Assembly: GCA_021371965.1 (NCBI GenBank)
Contig: JAJFVE010000121.1
Location: 1 to 18,734 of the forward strand
DNA from: Planctomycetaceae bacterium
GTDB taxonomy: Bacteria > Planctomycetota > Phycisphaerae > SM23-33
Reading direction: 5' to 3'
Length of the DNA: 18,734 nt
Both the position numbers and the translations under genes were made by a program. The notes under the pieces are model-generated. The model had not been told where the DNA came from. It saw nothing but the letters and a program-made list of their open reading frames with translations, and did no database searches. Shown piece after piece: positions 1 through 6,997 of the stretch; the stretch's first letter is position 1; each line of letters begins with the position of its first letter.

Positions 1-1
1 G

Positions 2-538
2 GACTTCGCCTCCTTCGGCGGGCGGGGCGCCTACGCCCGCGCGCTGAGCTCTGAGGGCGACTACGGCCGCTGGCTTCGCAGCCGCAACGCCATCATCAAG
101 ATCAACGACGTGCTGTTCCTGCATGCCGGCGTGCCGGAGAAATATGCCTCGCGCTCCCTGGACGAACTGAACGACGGCATCCGCACGGGCATCGACGGCG
201 GCTGGTCGCTGGGCGGGCTGCTGGGGCGCGGCGGACCGCTGTGGTATCGCGGATGGGTGAGCCCTGACGCCGCGGCAGTGGCCGCAAAATGCGCCGGCGT
301 CTTCACGGCCCTGGGCGTTGAGCACGCGGTGATCGGCCACACGACCAAGGGCATCGCCACGTTCGGCCAGGGTCGCGTGATCCTGATCGACTCGGCGATG
401 ACCCCCAGCCTCAAGGGCGAGCCCTCGGCGCTGGTGATCGAGAAAGGCGTGTACACGGCCGTTCATCCCGGGCGCGCGCCGCAGACGCTCGGCGTGCAAG
501 ACGAAACGCCCGCCCTGGCTCGGCGCAAGGCGGCATGA
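2..538 (+). CDS. Calcineurin-like (Ser/Thr-type) metallophosphoesterase, 3' part
   Basis: This is a partial gene that enters from the left edge in frame 2; about 178 C-terminal residues are visible. They include a YGRWLRSR segment, then VLFLHAGVPEKY, in which the His fits the metal-binding GH/HAG motif. A GPLWYRG motif and VIGHTTKG, matching the conserved GHT metal-ligand motif, follow. This order is typical of the Shewanella-like/ApaH branch of the PPP phosphatases, which hydrolyse phosphoester bonds with a two-metal centre. The N-terminal GDxHG and GDxxDRG motifs would lie outside the window. The substrate cannot be read. The C-terminal 20 or so residues look like an unconserved tail. The stop lies 4 bp from the stop of the convergent downstream gene, so the two share a 3' region with no room for separate terminators. 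Confidence 0.85.
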   Translation, partial: DFASFGGRGAYARALSSEGDYGRWLRSRNAIIKINDVLFLHAGVPEKYASRSLDELNDGIRTGIDGGWSLGGLLGRGGPLWYRGWVSPDAAAVAAKCAGVFTALGVEHAVIGHTTKGIATFGQGRVILIDSAMTPSLKGEPSALVIEKGVYTAVHPGRAPQTLGVQDETPALARRKAA

Positions 539-542
539 CGGT

Positions 543-1331
543 TCACTCGACGGTCGTCGTCCTGAGCAGATTGACGGTCTTGACAGGCAGCGACGGGCGC
601 GGCGTGCGGCGGTTCTTGATCATGAACGCCATGGCGAACTCGGGGTGGCGGTCGTGTCCGGCGCCGGGGACGACGGCGGTTTCGACGTTGAATCCGCGCG
701 ATCGCAGATAGTTCACGGCGTTGCGCGACTGGAGGATGATCGTCAACGGGTCGTTCTCGCCCCAGTACACCATCACGGGCGTCTGCACGGCGTCCATCGG
801 GTACCAGTCGTGCAGGTTGCTCTCGCTGAAGTTGCAGTTGCGGGCCACCACCACGCTGAAGACCTCCGGGTGCCGCAGCCCCACGAAGTACGCCGGGAAC
901 CCCCCGCCCGAAAAGCCCGTGATCATGATGTTCGCGCGATCGATGTTATAGCGGTACCCCGCCATGCTCACCAGCGAGAGGATGAACCGCTCGCACGTCT
1001 CCATGCTCCCCAGCGGACCGTCGCCAAGAATGCCGTCAGTGCCCTCCAGGGCCGGCGCCAGAATGATGCACCCGTTGCGCTCGCCGAGCATCTTCCACTC
1101 GCGGATGTGCATCTCCGAAACGTCGAACGGCGGCGTCCCGTGGCAGGTGACGATCAGCGGCGCCGGCCGTTCGGGCGTGTACGTGCTGGGAACGTAGATC
1201 CAGTACCCGCGCCCGGTCACCGGGTCGCGCTCGAGCTTCTGGGGCACCGGCGTGTTCTGGTCTTGGGGAACCGGGCAGCCGGCCACTACCGTCAGCGACA
1301 GGCCCATCAGCAAAGTCAGTGCTTTTCGCAT
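543..1331 (-). CDS. Secreted alpha/beta-hydrolase lipoprotein (esterase, PHB-depolymerase/LpqC-like)
   Basis: The 262-residue product starts with a lipoprotein signal peptide ending in VVAGC (Cys19), so it should be exported and lipid-anchored. The rest is an alpha/beta hydrolase. It has VTCHG for the oxyanion strand, the nucleophile elbow GFSGGG (Ser141), an acid candidate in GENDP (Asp194) and a late histidine in GAGHDRH (His226), so the catalytic triad appears complete. The layout resembles secreted feruloyl/acetyl-xylan esterase and PHB-depolymerase-like proteins, which cleave ester bonds in polymers or their side chains; the substrate is not determinable. The start is ATG at 1331, chosen because the signal peptide begins there. 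No Shine-Dalgarno is visible. A TGG-TATTCT extended -10 ends 6 bases upstream, which suggests a leaderless or nearly leaderless mRNA. Confidence 0.82.
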   Translation of the reverse strand: MRKALTLLMGLSLTVVAGCPVPQDQNTPVPQKLERDPVTGRGYWIYVPSTYTPERPAPLIVTCHGTPPFDVSEMHIREWKMLGERNGCIILAPALEGTDGILGDGPLGSMETCERFILSLVSMAGYRYNIDRANIMITGFSGGGFPAYFVGLRHPEVFSVVVARNCNFSESNLHDWYPMDAVQTPVMVYWGENDPLTIILQSRNAVNYLRSRGFNVETAVVPGAGHDRHPEFAMAFMIKNRRTPRPSLPVKTVNLLRTTTVE

Positions 1332-1337
1332 CCCAAG

Positions 1338-1366
1338 AGAATACCACTACATCGCCCGAAATGCAA
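1338..1366 (-). promoter_or_regulatory. Predicted sigma70-type promoter of the esterase lipoprotein gene
   Basis: On the minus strand, TTGCAT (1361-1366) is followed after 17 bp by TATTCT (1338-1343), preceded by TGG as in an extended -10. The hexamer ends 6 bases before the ATG at 1331, so transcription would start at or next to the start codon. The -35 is a weak match. Confidence 0.45.
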
Positions 1367-1426
1367 AATCAGCGACCTCGGCAGGTAATCTGATCCTCAA
1401 CACCATCGCAGTATCCTAGCCCGCCA

Positions 1427-1454
1427 TTGCAGTGTCGCGGCGCGACTTTATAAT
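1427..1454 (+). promoter_or_regulatory. Predicted sigma70-type promoter of parA
   Basis: TTGCAG (1427-1432), a 16 bp spacer and a perfect TATAAT (1449-1454) face the ParA gene. The expected transcription start is about 1461-1462, which coincides with the GTG codon at 1462. The promoter overlaps the upstream candidate starts GTG 1432 and ATG 1453, which argues against both. Confidence 0.65.
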
Positions 1455-1461
1455 GCACACC

Positions 1462-2349
1462 GTGAAAGTCATCGCCATGATCAACCAGAAGGGCGGCGTG
1501 GGCAAAACCACCTCCGTGGTCAACCTCGGCGCCGCCCTGGCCGCGGCCGGTCGCAGCGTCTGCCTTATCGACCTGGACCCCCAGGCCCACATGACCCTGC
1601 ACCTGTGCCCCGAGCCGCCGGCCGGTCCCTCGACCTACGACCTTCTGACGCAGCAGGCATCCATGGACGCCGTGGCGGTCAAGGCCGCCGACCGCCTCTG
1701 GATGGCCCCGGCCGTCATCGACCTGGCGGCCGCCGAAATGGAACTGGCGGGCGTGGCCGGACGCGAGCAGATCCTGCGCAAGGAGCTCGCCGCCACCGCC
1801 GCCGCGGACTGGGAGTTTGTGCTCATCGATTGCCCGCCCAGCCTGGGCCTGCTCACGCTCAACGCCCTGGCCGCGGCCGACGAGGTCATCATCCCGCTGC
1901 AGCCGCACTTCCTGGCCCTTCAGGGGCTGGGCAAACTGCTCGAAACCATCTCGCTGGTGCAGCACCGGATCAATCCGCGGCTGCGCGTCGCCGGCGTGAT
2001 CCTGTGCATGTACGAGGCCAACACCCGCCTGGCCGGCGAGGTCGTCGCCGACCTGGAGGCGTTTTTCGCCACCGCCAAGGGCACCGACAGCCCATGGTCA
2101 AACGCACGCATCTTCAAGAGCATCATCCGCCGCAACATCAAACTGGCCGAGAGCCCCTCGTTCGGACAGACCATCTTCCAGTACGAACCCGCCTCGCACG
2201 GCGCCGCCGACTATGCCGCCCTGGCCGGTGAGTTCGTCGAGTGGGACCAGCTCCGCCGCCAGGAAGACCAGGCCCACGCCGCCGCCGAGACCGCCCGCAA
2301 ACAAGCCACTGCGGCCGCCGATACGGCGATTGAAACCGACCAGCCATGA
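1462..2349 (+). CDS. ParA/Soj-family ATPase (orphan)
   Basis: This is a 295-residue P-loop ATPase of the ParA/MinD superfamily. It shows the deviant Walker A KGGVGKTT (residues 10-17), the Walker A' DLDPQAH, and the Walker B-like LIDCPPSLG followed by the family's LNALAAADEVIIPLQPHFLALQG block. ParA proteins form ATP-dependent dimers on DNA or at the membrane and position chromosomes, plasmids or protein complexes. No parB lies next to it, so it is an orphan whose cargo is unknown. The C-terminal 35 or so residues are rich in Ala, Gln and charge and look like a flexible or coiled extension. The frame opens earlier (GTG 1432, ATG 1453), but a TATAAT lies on those codons. GTG 1462 gives the usual family N-terminus (VKVIAMINQKGG) and would be leaderless. 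Its stop overlaps the next start by ATGA, so the pair is probably co-translated. Confidence 0.9.
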   Translation: MKVIAMINQKGGVGKTTSVVNLGAALAAAGRSVCLIDLDPQAHMTLHLCPEPPAGPSTYDLLTQQASMDAVAVKAADRLWMAPAVIDLAAAEMELAGVAGREQILRKELAATAAADWEFVLIDCPPSLGLLTLNALAAADEVIIPLQPHFLALQGLGKLLETISLVQHRINPRLRVAGVILCMYEANTRLAGEVVADLEAFFATAKGTDSPWSNARIFKSIIRRNIKLAESPSFGQTIFQYEPASHGAADYAALAGEFVEWDQLRRQEDQAHAAAETARKQATAAADTAIETDQP

Positions 2350-2720
2350 CACGCCACCCCTGGCGAATGCTCCTGTTGGCGATCTGTGCGGGCGGATGGA
2401 CCGCGGCCTGGATCATCACGCACCTGCCCCCTCGCGACATCCCGCATATGGAAGTCGGCGACAAGGTGCTTCACGTTACCGGATATTTTCTCATCGCCTT
2501 GGCCTTCGGCGCGCTGCTGGCCGCCTACGGCGTGCGATCCCTGCGGCGGGCGATCATCATGATCACTGTCATGGCACTCTACGGCGTCTTCGACGAGTTG
2601 ACGCAGCCGTACTTCGGCCGCAGCGCCGACGTGATGGACTGGCTAGCCGATCTACACGGGACTGTCCTGGCTGTGCTGGTGCTGCAACTTTTAACAACAG
2701 TCATTTTCAAGCGTCGTTAG
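2346..2720 (+). CDS. VanZ-like family membrane protein
   Basis: This small 124-residue integral membrane protein has about four hydrophobic segments (residues roughly 8-28, 40-60, 64-84 and 100-122). The family signature is visible: DKVLHVTGYF after the first helix, DELTQPYFGRSADVMDWLADLHG near the end. VanZ-like proteins are named after the teicoplanin-resistance accessory protein, but most members have no established role, and resistance should not be assumed here. The ATG overlaps the parA stop as ATGA, the classic arrangement for translational coupling, so a functional link with the ParA-type ATPase is plausible, for example membrane positioning. It is convergent with trpE, 141 bp away. 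Confidence 0.85.
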   Translation: MTRHPWRMLLLAICAGGWTAAWIITHLPPRDIPHMEVGDKVLHVTGYFLIALAFGALLAAYGVRSLRRAIIMITVMALYGVFDELTQPYFGRSADVMDWLADLHGTVLAVLVLQLLTTVIFKRR

Positions 2721-2783
2721 CGCTCGAGCTCCCAGGGGATCTGCGATTTGCTCGACGTGGTTGTTGCCCCCACCCCGAAAACC

Positions 2784-2820
2784 GGCGGAGCATCCGCCTT
2801 CGCCAAGGCTACGGCACGAC
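2784..2820. repeat. Short palindromic intergenic repeat in the vanZ/trpE convergent gap
   Basis: GGCGGA (2784-2789) and TCCGCC (2793-2798) form a 6 bp stem with a 3-base loop. It runs into CTTCGCCAAGGCTACGGC, which itself contains the near-palindrome GCC-TTCGCCAAG-GCT. From memory, similar dispersed repeats occur in planctomycete and verrucomicrobial intergenic DNA. There is no T tract, so it is not a standard intrinsic terminator, although it lies where both convergent genes must end. The rest of 2721-2861 holds nothing recognisable. Confidence 0.35.
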
Positions 2821-2861
2821 GAGAGCCCCGCCGCTAACCAAACAATCCATCCATCCCGCCG

Positions 2862-4367
2862 TCATTCCCCGAACCCTGTTTCGGCGATCTCGATGGCCCG
2901 CAGCAGGGCCTTGGCCTTGTTGATCGTTTCCTGGTACTCGGTCTCGGGGACCGAGTCCGCGACGATCCCGCCGCCGGCCTGGAGGTACACTTTGCCGTTG
3001 CAGGCGACCATCGTGCGAAGGGCGATGCAGGTGTCCATGTTGCCGCCGAAGTCGACGTAGCCGACGGCCCCGGCGTATGGGCCGCGGCGCGTGGGCTCGA
3101 ACTCGTCGATGATCTCCATCGCGCGGATCTTGGGCGCCCCCGAGACCGTCCCTACCGGCAGGGCCGCCCGCAGGGCATCGAAGGCCGTCTTGCCCTCGGC
3201 CAGGCGCCCCTTCACGTCCGAGACGATGTGCATCACGTGGCTGTACCGCTCGACGGACATCAGGTCGGCCAGCTCGATGCTCTTGGGCTCGGCGACGCGG
3301 CCGACGTCGTTGCGGGCGAGGTCCACCAGCATGATGTGCTCGGCGCGTTCCTTGGGGTCAGCCAGCAGTTCGGCCTCGAGGGCCTTGTCTTCCTCGTCGG
3401 TGGCCCCGCGCGGTCGCGTGCCGGCCAAGGGACGGTTGGTCACCACGCCGTCCTCGACGCGGCAGAGTATTTCCGGGCTGCTGCCCACCAGCGTCAACTC
3501 CGGCATGCGCAGCAGGAACATGAACGGCGAAGGGTTCACCACGCGCAGGGCGCGGTAAATGCTGAACGGGTCAGCCGACGTCTCGACGGTCAAGCGCTGC
3601 GAGGGCACGACCTGGAAGATGTCGCCGGCGCGGATGTATTCCTTGCACGCGTTGACGACGCCGATGTAGTCGCTCTTGGTCATGTTGCTCTTGAAGGGCT
3701 TCTGCGGCAGGCCCTCGAGCGAGAACTCGCCCACCGGCTGGGCCGCCCCCTCGCAGAGGCGCACGATCGTGCGTTCGATAGACTCGATGGCCTGGCTGTA
3801 CGCCTCGCCCGGGTCGTCCTTGACGTGGGCGTTGGCGACGACCTTGATGGTCTTGGACACGTGGTCGAAGATCACCATCGTGCGGTAGAGGCCGAACGCC
3901 AGGTCCGGCAGGTTGCGGTCGTCGCGCGGGCCCTCGCCCAGCTCCTCGTAGTAGCGCACCATGTCGTAGGCGGCGTAGCCGACCACGCCGCCGGTGAATC
4001 GCGGCAGACCGCTCAGGTGAACCGGCGAATACGGCGCGAGCATGCCGGCCAGCTCGACCAGCGGGTCGCTGCTCTCGACTTCTTCAACGCCCTCGTCGCT
4101 GCTGATCCGCACGCTGTGGCCGCGCGCGGTGAAGGTGGACTCGGGGTCGGCCGCCACGAACGAATATCGCGCGACGCGCTCGCCGCCGACGACGCTCTCG
4201 AGCAGGAAGGCGTGCCCCGCCGGGGCGAACCCGCTCGGGCAGGCCAGGCGGTGATACGCCATCACGGGCGTCAGGGCGTCGGCCAGGAGCTGCCGGTAGA
4301 CGGGGATCGTGTTGCCCTTGTCGCAAAGGATACGGAACTGCTCGAAATTGGGATAATAGTGCTTCAT
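2862..4367 (-). CDS. trpE: Anthranilate synthase component I
   Basis: The 501-residue protein converts chorismate to anthranilate, the first committed step of tryptophan synthesis, using ammonia supplied by the TrpG glutaminase. The N-terminal domain carries LLES, the motif associated with tryptophan feedback binding. The C-terminal chorismate-binding domain shows PLAGTRPRG, then PVGTVSGAPK (about residues 404-413), and GGGIVADSVPETEYQE near the end. Length is normal. The frame extends to 4475, but those 36 extra residues (GRDGHAT/GRDARAT pattern) are translated palindromic repeat; the real start is ATG 4367, preceded by AAAGGTG. No trpG or other trp gene follows: the next gene downstream is convergent. 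Upstream, 144 bp of repeats separate it from the ROK kinase, so co-transcription is uncertain. No T-box, TRAP site or Trp-rich leader peptide was seen. A pabB role is less likely given the LLES motif. Confidence 0.93.
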   Translation of the reverse strand: MKHYYPNFEQFRILCDKGNTIPVYRQLLADALTPVMAYHRLACPSGFAPAGHAFLLESVVGGERVARYSFVAADPESTFTARGHSVRISSDEGVEEVESSDPLVELAGMLAPYSPVHLSGLPRFTGGVVGYAAYDMVRYYEELGEGPRDDRNLPDLAFGLYRTMVIFDHVSKTIKVVANAHVKDDPGEAYSQAIESIERTIVRLCEGAAQPVGEFSLEGLPQKPFKSNMTKSDYIGVVNACKEYIRAGDIFQVVPSQRLTVETSADPFSIYRALRVVNPSPFMFLLRMPELTLVGSSPEILCRVEDGVVTNRPLAGTRPRGATDEEDKALEAELLADPKERAEHIMLVDLARNDVGRVAEPKSIELADLMSVERYSHVMHIVSDVKGRLAEGKTAFDALRAALPVGTVSGAPKIRAMEIIDEFEPTRRGPYAGAVGYVDFGGNMDTCIALRTMVACNGKVYLQAGGGIVADSVPETEYQETINKAKALLRAIEIAETGFGE

Positions 4368-4387
4368 CGCTGCACCTTTGGTTCTCG

Positions 4388-4508
4388 TGGCGCGGGCGTC
4401 TCGCCCGTGCGTGGCATGGCCGTCTCGGCCATGCAATCTTTCTTGATCCGCCAAGAGCATGGGCGGGACGCCCATGCCACGACAAGAGCCTGGGCGAGAC
4501 GCCCATGC
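4388..4508. repeat. Cluster of four palindromic GGGCG-(TCT/AGA)-CGCCC repeat units
   Basis: Four short palindromes are packed between the ROK kinase and trpE: GGGCGTCTCGCCC, TGGCCGTCTCGGCCA, GGGCGGGACGCCC and GGGCGAGACGCCC. The first pair is in one orientation and the second in the other, with CGTGGC/GCCACG arms, so the whole segment is a large imperfect inverted repeat. Translated, such units give GRDAHAT-like strings often mis-annotated as protein; here they explain the false N-terminal extension of trpE. A degraded relative (CTGGGCGTCTCGCGG) lies near 13066. Function is unknown; transcribed, it would fold strongly just upstream of trpE. Confidence 0.75.
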
Positions 4509-4511
4509 TAC

Positions 4512-5480
4512 TTATCGGTTTCCCATCGCCTGCCAGGCCAGCCCTGCCGCGCCGATCGCGCCGGCGTCGTTTCCCAGCGTGGCGATGGTCAGGGCGGTCT
4601 TCACCTCGGTTATGGGCCAATGGAATTTGTGCAGGTACGTCTCGACAGGGCGGCGCAGATCCTCGCCGGCCTTGGCCAGACCGCCCGAGAGCACGATCTC
4701 GGCCGGGTCGAAGATGCGGCACAGGCTCACGCACGCCAGGCCCAGGTAGTACGCGCCGCGGTCCCAGACCTCGGCCGCCACGGCGTCGCCGGCCACCAGC
4801 GCCGCGTGAACATCCTTGGAATCCAGCGCCCCGTTGGCGTCGAGGATCTTCTTCATCGAGCTCTGCCGCCCGCCGCGGATGAGTTCGCCCGCGTATCGCG
4901 CGATGGCGGCCGCGGCGCTGTATCGCTCCAGGCAGCCGTACTGCCCGCAGCCGCACTTTTCGCCGCCGGGCTGCACGATAATGTGCCCCAACTCGGCGCC
5001 CATCTCGTGGCTGCCGTGGAGCACTTTGCCGTCGATGATGACGCCGCCGCCGACGCCGGTGCCCAGCGTCAGCAGCACCATGTCGCTGCTGCCGCGCCCG
5101 GCCCCGGCGATGAACTCGCCGTAGCCCGCCGCGTTGGCGTCATTTTCCAGAATAGCCGGCAGGCCAGTGGCGGCCGACACCATGTCGCGCAGCGGCACGT
5201 TCTCCATGCCCGCCACGTTGGGCGTGGCGATGACGATGCCCTCGGAGATCTTCAGCGGACCGGGCGAGCCGATCCCCACGCCCGCGACGTCGCCGTTGGT
5301 CAGGCCTCGCTGGGCGATGATCTTCCGCACGCCCTCGGCGATGCGGTCGGCGACGGCCGAGCCGCCGCCGCTGGCGGGCGTTGGCAGTTGCATCACCTGC
5401 CCGGCGCCCATGGCGCTGTCGAGCAGGATGAACTTGATGAAGGTGCCGCCCAGATCCACGCCGACGCAATATTTGCTCAT
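4512..5480 (-). CDS. ROK-family sugar kinase (glucokinase-like)
   Basis: The 322-residue cytoplasmic kinase has an N-terminal phosphate-binding DLGGTFIKF (Asp9 onward) and the sugar-binding/catalytic ENDANAA (Asp114 as general base). TLGTGVGGG follows, then the ROK zinc site in GAELGH (His166) with CGCGQYGC (Cys176, Cys178, Cys183), followed by LE. All key residues are present and length is typical, so it should phosphorylate glucose or a related hexose such as N-acetylglucosamine with ATP. The sequence alone does not decide the sugar. It lacks the N-terminal HTH found in ROK repressors. The frame is open further upstream, but MSKYCVGVDLGG is the family N-terminus. It starts 20 bp after the discoidin lipoprotein's stop, and the two are probably one transcript. 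Confidence 0.9.
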   Translation of the reverse strand: MSKYCVGVDLGGTFIKFILLDSAMGAGQVMQLPTPASGGGSAVADRIAEGVRKIIAQRGLTNGDVAGVGIGSPGPLKISEGIVIATPNVAGMENVPLRDMVSAATGLPAILENDANAAGYGEFIAGAGRGSSDMVLLTLGTGVGGGVIIDGKVLHGSHEMGAELGHIIVQPGGEKCGCGQYGCLERYSAAAAIARYAGELIRGGRQSSMKKILDANGALDSKDVHAALVAGDAVAAEVWDRGAYYLGLACVSLCRIFDPAEIVLSGGLAKAGEDLRRPVETYLHKFHWPITEVKTALTIATLGNDAGAIGAAGLAWQAMGNR

Positions 5481-5500
5481 GTTCGTCTCGGTGCCCTGAA

Positions 5501-5992
5501 TTATTGCAGGTCGATCTCGCTGACGGACCAGGCGCGGTTGCCCGGTATGACGGCCTTGATCTGCACGTACCGCGCCAGAACCGGCGTAACAATCGCCACA
5601 ATCGTCGTCTTGCGATTGCCTGGACCGGTCATGCGCTGGGTGTAGGTCTTGCCGTCGATGCTGGTGGCCACCGTCAGGCGGCGGCAATACCCCAACTCCT
5701 CGCCGTGCTCGATCACGACAGTATTGAACATGCAGGTCTTGCCCAGATCCAGCACGATGGTGCTGCTGGCGTACACGTCGCTGGACGTGGCAGCGGTGGC
5801 GTAGTTGCCATCGATGGCCGCGGCGGCGTCGGCCAGGTCACTCTTGATCGTCCAGGCGTTCTTGGGGCTGATGCGCGCGGCGGGATACTTGTGCACGGCA
5901 TCGCTCTCCAGTTCACTGTCGCATCCGGCGGCCAGGAGACCGGCGGCAGCGAGCCATCCCGTCAGCAGCAGTCGTGAGGTTTTCAAAATCAT
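5501..5992 (-). CDS. Lipoprotein with F5/8 type C (discoidin-like) domain
   Basis: The 163-residue product has a signal peptide ending in LLAAGC (Cys24 from this start), a bacterial lipobox. The mature part reads as one discoidin-like beta-sandwich: AIDGNYATA, STIVLDLGKTCMFNTVVI, VATSIDGKTY and a final ARYVQIK...SVSEIDLQ match the usual order of the fold. Such domains usually bind carbohydrate or cell-surface polymers, so a surface-anchored glycan-binding role is inferred. The neighbouring ROK kinase 20 bp downstream fits a sugar-uptake or utilisation context. Two starts are possible: ATG 6001 overlaps a perfect TATAAT, while ATG 5992 sits 7 bases after it. I prefer 5992, which makes the message leaderless; no Shine-Dalgarno is present. 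Confidence 0.78.
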   Translation of the reverse strand: MILKTSRLLLTGWLAAAGLLAAGCDSELESDAVHKYPAARISPKNAWTIKSDLADAAAAIDGNYATAATSSDVYASSTIVLDLGKTCMFNTVVIEHGEELGYCRRLTVATSIDGKTYTQRMTGPGNRKTTIVAIVTPVLARYVQIKAVIPGNRAWSVSEIDLQ

Positions 5993-5999
5993 GCCGGGC

Positions 6000-6005
6000 A
6001 TTATA
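6000..6005 (-). promoter_or_regulatory. Predicted -10 element of the discoidin lipoprotein/ROK operon
   Basis: A perfect TATAAT on the minus strand ends 7 bases before ATG 5992. The -35 region has no good match: at 16-18 bp spacing only TGCCAC or TGTGCC-like hexamers occur. The call rests on the hexamer and its position. Confidence 0.5.
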
Positions 6006-6207
6006 CGCTTTCACCCTCGCAGTGGCACAGGCTTTCCAGCCGTCACCGCAGGACCCCAGCCCCCCCGTGAGCCGCCGTTTGGGGCCTGCCCACGACGCCC
6101 GCGGCCTTTATTTCCTCGGCGTCGCCAGCGGCTGATTCAATCTCCCGCGGCGGTGCTTAATCCACGGAAATCTGCTCAGGAATATGTGCAAATCGCGCGA
6201 ACTTCGA

Positions 6208-6269
6208 CGCCACTTCAGGCGACTTACTAGTGCGGGCATGATGACTATACTTCCCGCAGTGAAGTGGCG
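6208..6269 (+). promoter_or_regulatory. Nested inverted repeats bracketing a predicted -10
   Basis: CGCCACTTC (6208-6216) is repeated inverted as GAAGTGGCG (6261-6269). Inside it, TGCGGG (6231-6236) is inverted as CCCGCA (6253-6258). The centre holds TATACT (6246-6251), a good -10 for the zinc-ribbon gene at 6275, with only a weak -35. The arms could be an operator around the promoter, or a DNA cruciform or hairpin. The remainder of 6006-6207 shows nothing recognisable. Confidence 0.45.
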
Positions 6270-6274
6270 ATCCG

Positions 6275-6538
6275 ATGGCACGAAATCTCTCGCGAAAACA
6301 TAAACGTCCGGGCAAGTTGGCGCAGCATCCCAACATCCCGGCCAAGCCGCTCGAAGAACCGCAGCCGAGCGTCGATCCCAGCGACGCCGGGCCCAAGAAG
6401 GTCTTCGTGACGTGCTTCTATTGTGGATACACGCCCGCCAAAGTTCCCTCGGGCGGGCGCTGCCCCAAATGCGGCAGCTCGAGTTGGGAACGCTACGCCC
6501 TGTCGACGCGCCTGCTTCCGGAAGACCTGACTGTCTGA
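6275..6538 (+). CDS. Small zinc-ribbon protein, function unknown
   Basis: This 87-residue protein has a basic N-terminus (MARNLSRKHKRPGK), a Pro-rich linker and, from about residue 45, a zinc ribbon: CFYCGY and CPKCGSSSW, that is two CxxC knuckles 15 residues apart. It has no signal peptide or membrane segment, so it should be cytoplasmic; the basic tail could contact nucleic acid. I do not recognise a named family. The ATG at 6275 is the first in frame after the predicted TATACT, giving a leader of roughly 16 bases with no convincing Shine-Dalgarno. It is 111 bp upstream of another zinc-ribbon gene in the same orientation. Codon use (GC-rich third positions) supports a real gene. Confidence 0.68.
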   Translation: MARNLSRKHKRPGKLAQHPNIPAKPLEEPQPSVDPSDAGPKKVFVTCFYCGYTPAKVPSGGRCPKCGSSSWERYALSTRLLPEDLTV

Positions 6539-6649
6539 CACGTTTGAACTTGGAGTTTGTTTGAGTCTTGGTGCTTGAAAGGTGGAGCCTGCGCCCGCAT
6601 GTATTTGTAATCCGGCGCACTAGCCTATTCTCAAGGCCGGCGGTACCAT

Positions 6650-6997
6650 GTGGCCATGCTAGCGTGGACAAAGACCCAGCAGATAGTCGTCATCCTGGTC
6701 GTGTGGTTCGGGTTCAACCTGATCTCGGCCTTTCGCGTCCTGGTGCAGTTTCGCCGCCAGGGGCGCCGCGGGAGCGGCACTGTCTGGTTCATCGTCACGC
6801 TGCTGTTTTCGGCCATCCCGTATCTGATCGTGGGGATGTATTACCGGGCGCGATGGATCATCGAGGGCGACGAGGATGATGGCGCCGCTTGCGCCCCCCG
6901 CCGCTGCCCGCACTGCCAGGCCCTGATCCTGGATGAGGGCAAATCCAAGACCTGCAGCCGCTGCGGCATGGCGCTGCGTGAGGACGACGTGGCATGA
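6650..6997 (+). CDS. Small membrane protein with C-terminal zinc ribbon
   Basis: This 115-residue product has two hydrophobic helices (about residues 12-30 and 46-65), with an Arg-rich loop between them (FRRQGRRGSG). A soluble tail carries a zinc ribbon, CPHC near residue 85 and CSRCG near residue 102. The positive loop suggests both ends face outward or that the helices form a hairpin; topology is not certain. The function is unrecognised. Its stop overlaps the cinA start as ATGA, so translation is probably coupled with CinA. The start is GTG 6650 or ATG 6656; both keep the first helix. A GGCGG six bases before the GTG is the only weak ribosome-binding candidate. Confidence 0.7.
   Translation: MAMLAWTKTQQIVVILVVWFGFNLISAFRVLVQFRRQGRRGSGTVWFIVTLLFSAIPYLIVGMYYRARWIIEGDEDDGAACAPRRCPHCQALILDEGKSKTCSRCGMALREDDVA

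Noticed and set aside
2346..2720. Glycopeptide-resistance locus
   Set aside because: Only a VanZ-like protein is present; vanA/H/X/R/S genes are absent and the family is broad.
4368..4475. N-terminal extension of trpE
   Set aside because: The extra residues are translated palindromic repeat; a Shine-Dalgarno precedes ATG 4367 and homology begins there.
4388..4508. CRISPR array
   Set aside because: Units are palindromic, in both orientations, with no regular spacers and no cas genes.
3228..5645. An 805-codon plus-strand open frame opposite trpE and the ROK kinase
   Set aside because: It is antisense to two certain genes, has His/Ala/Asp/Arg-rich low-complexity composition typical of GC-rich shadow frames, and shows no domain.
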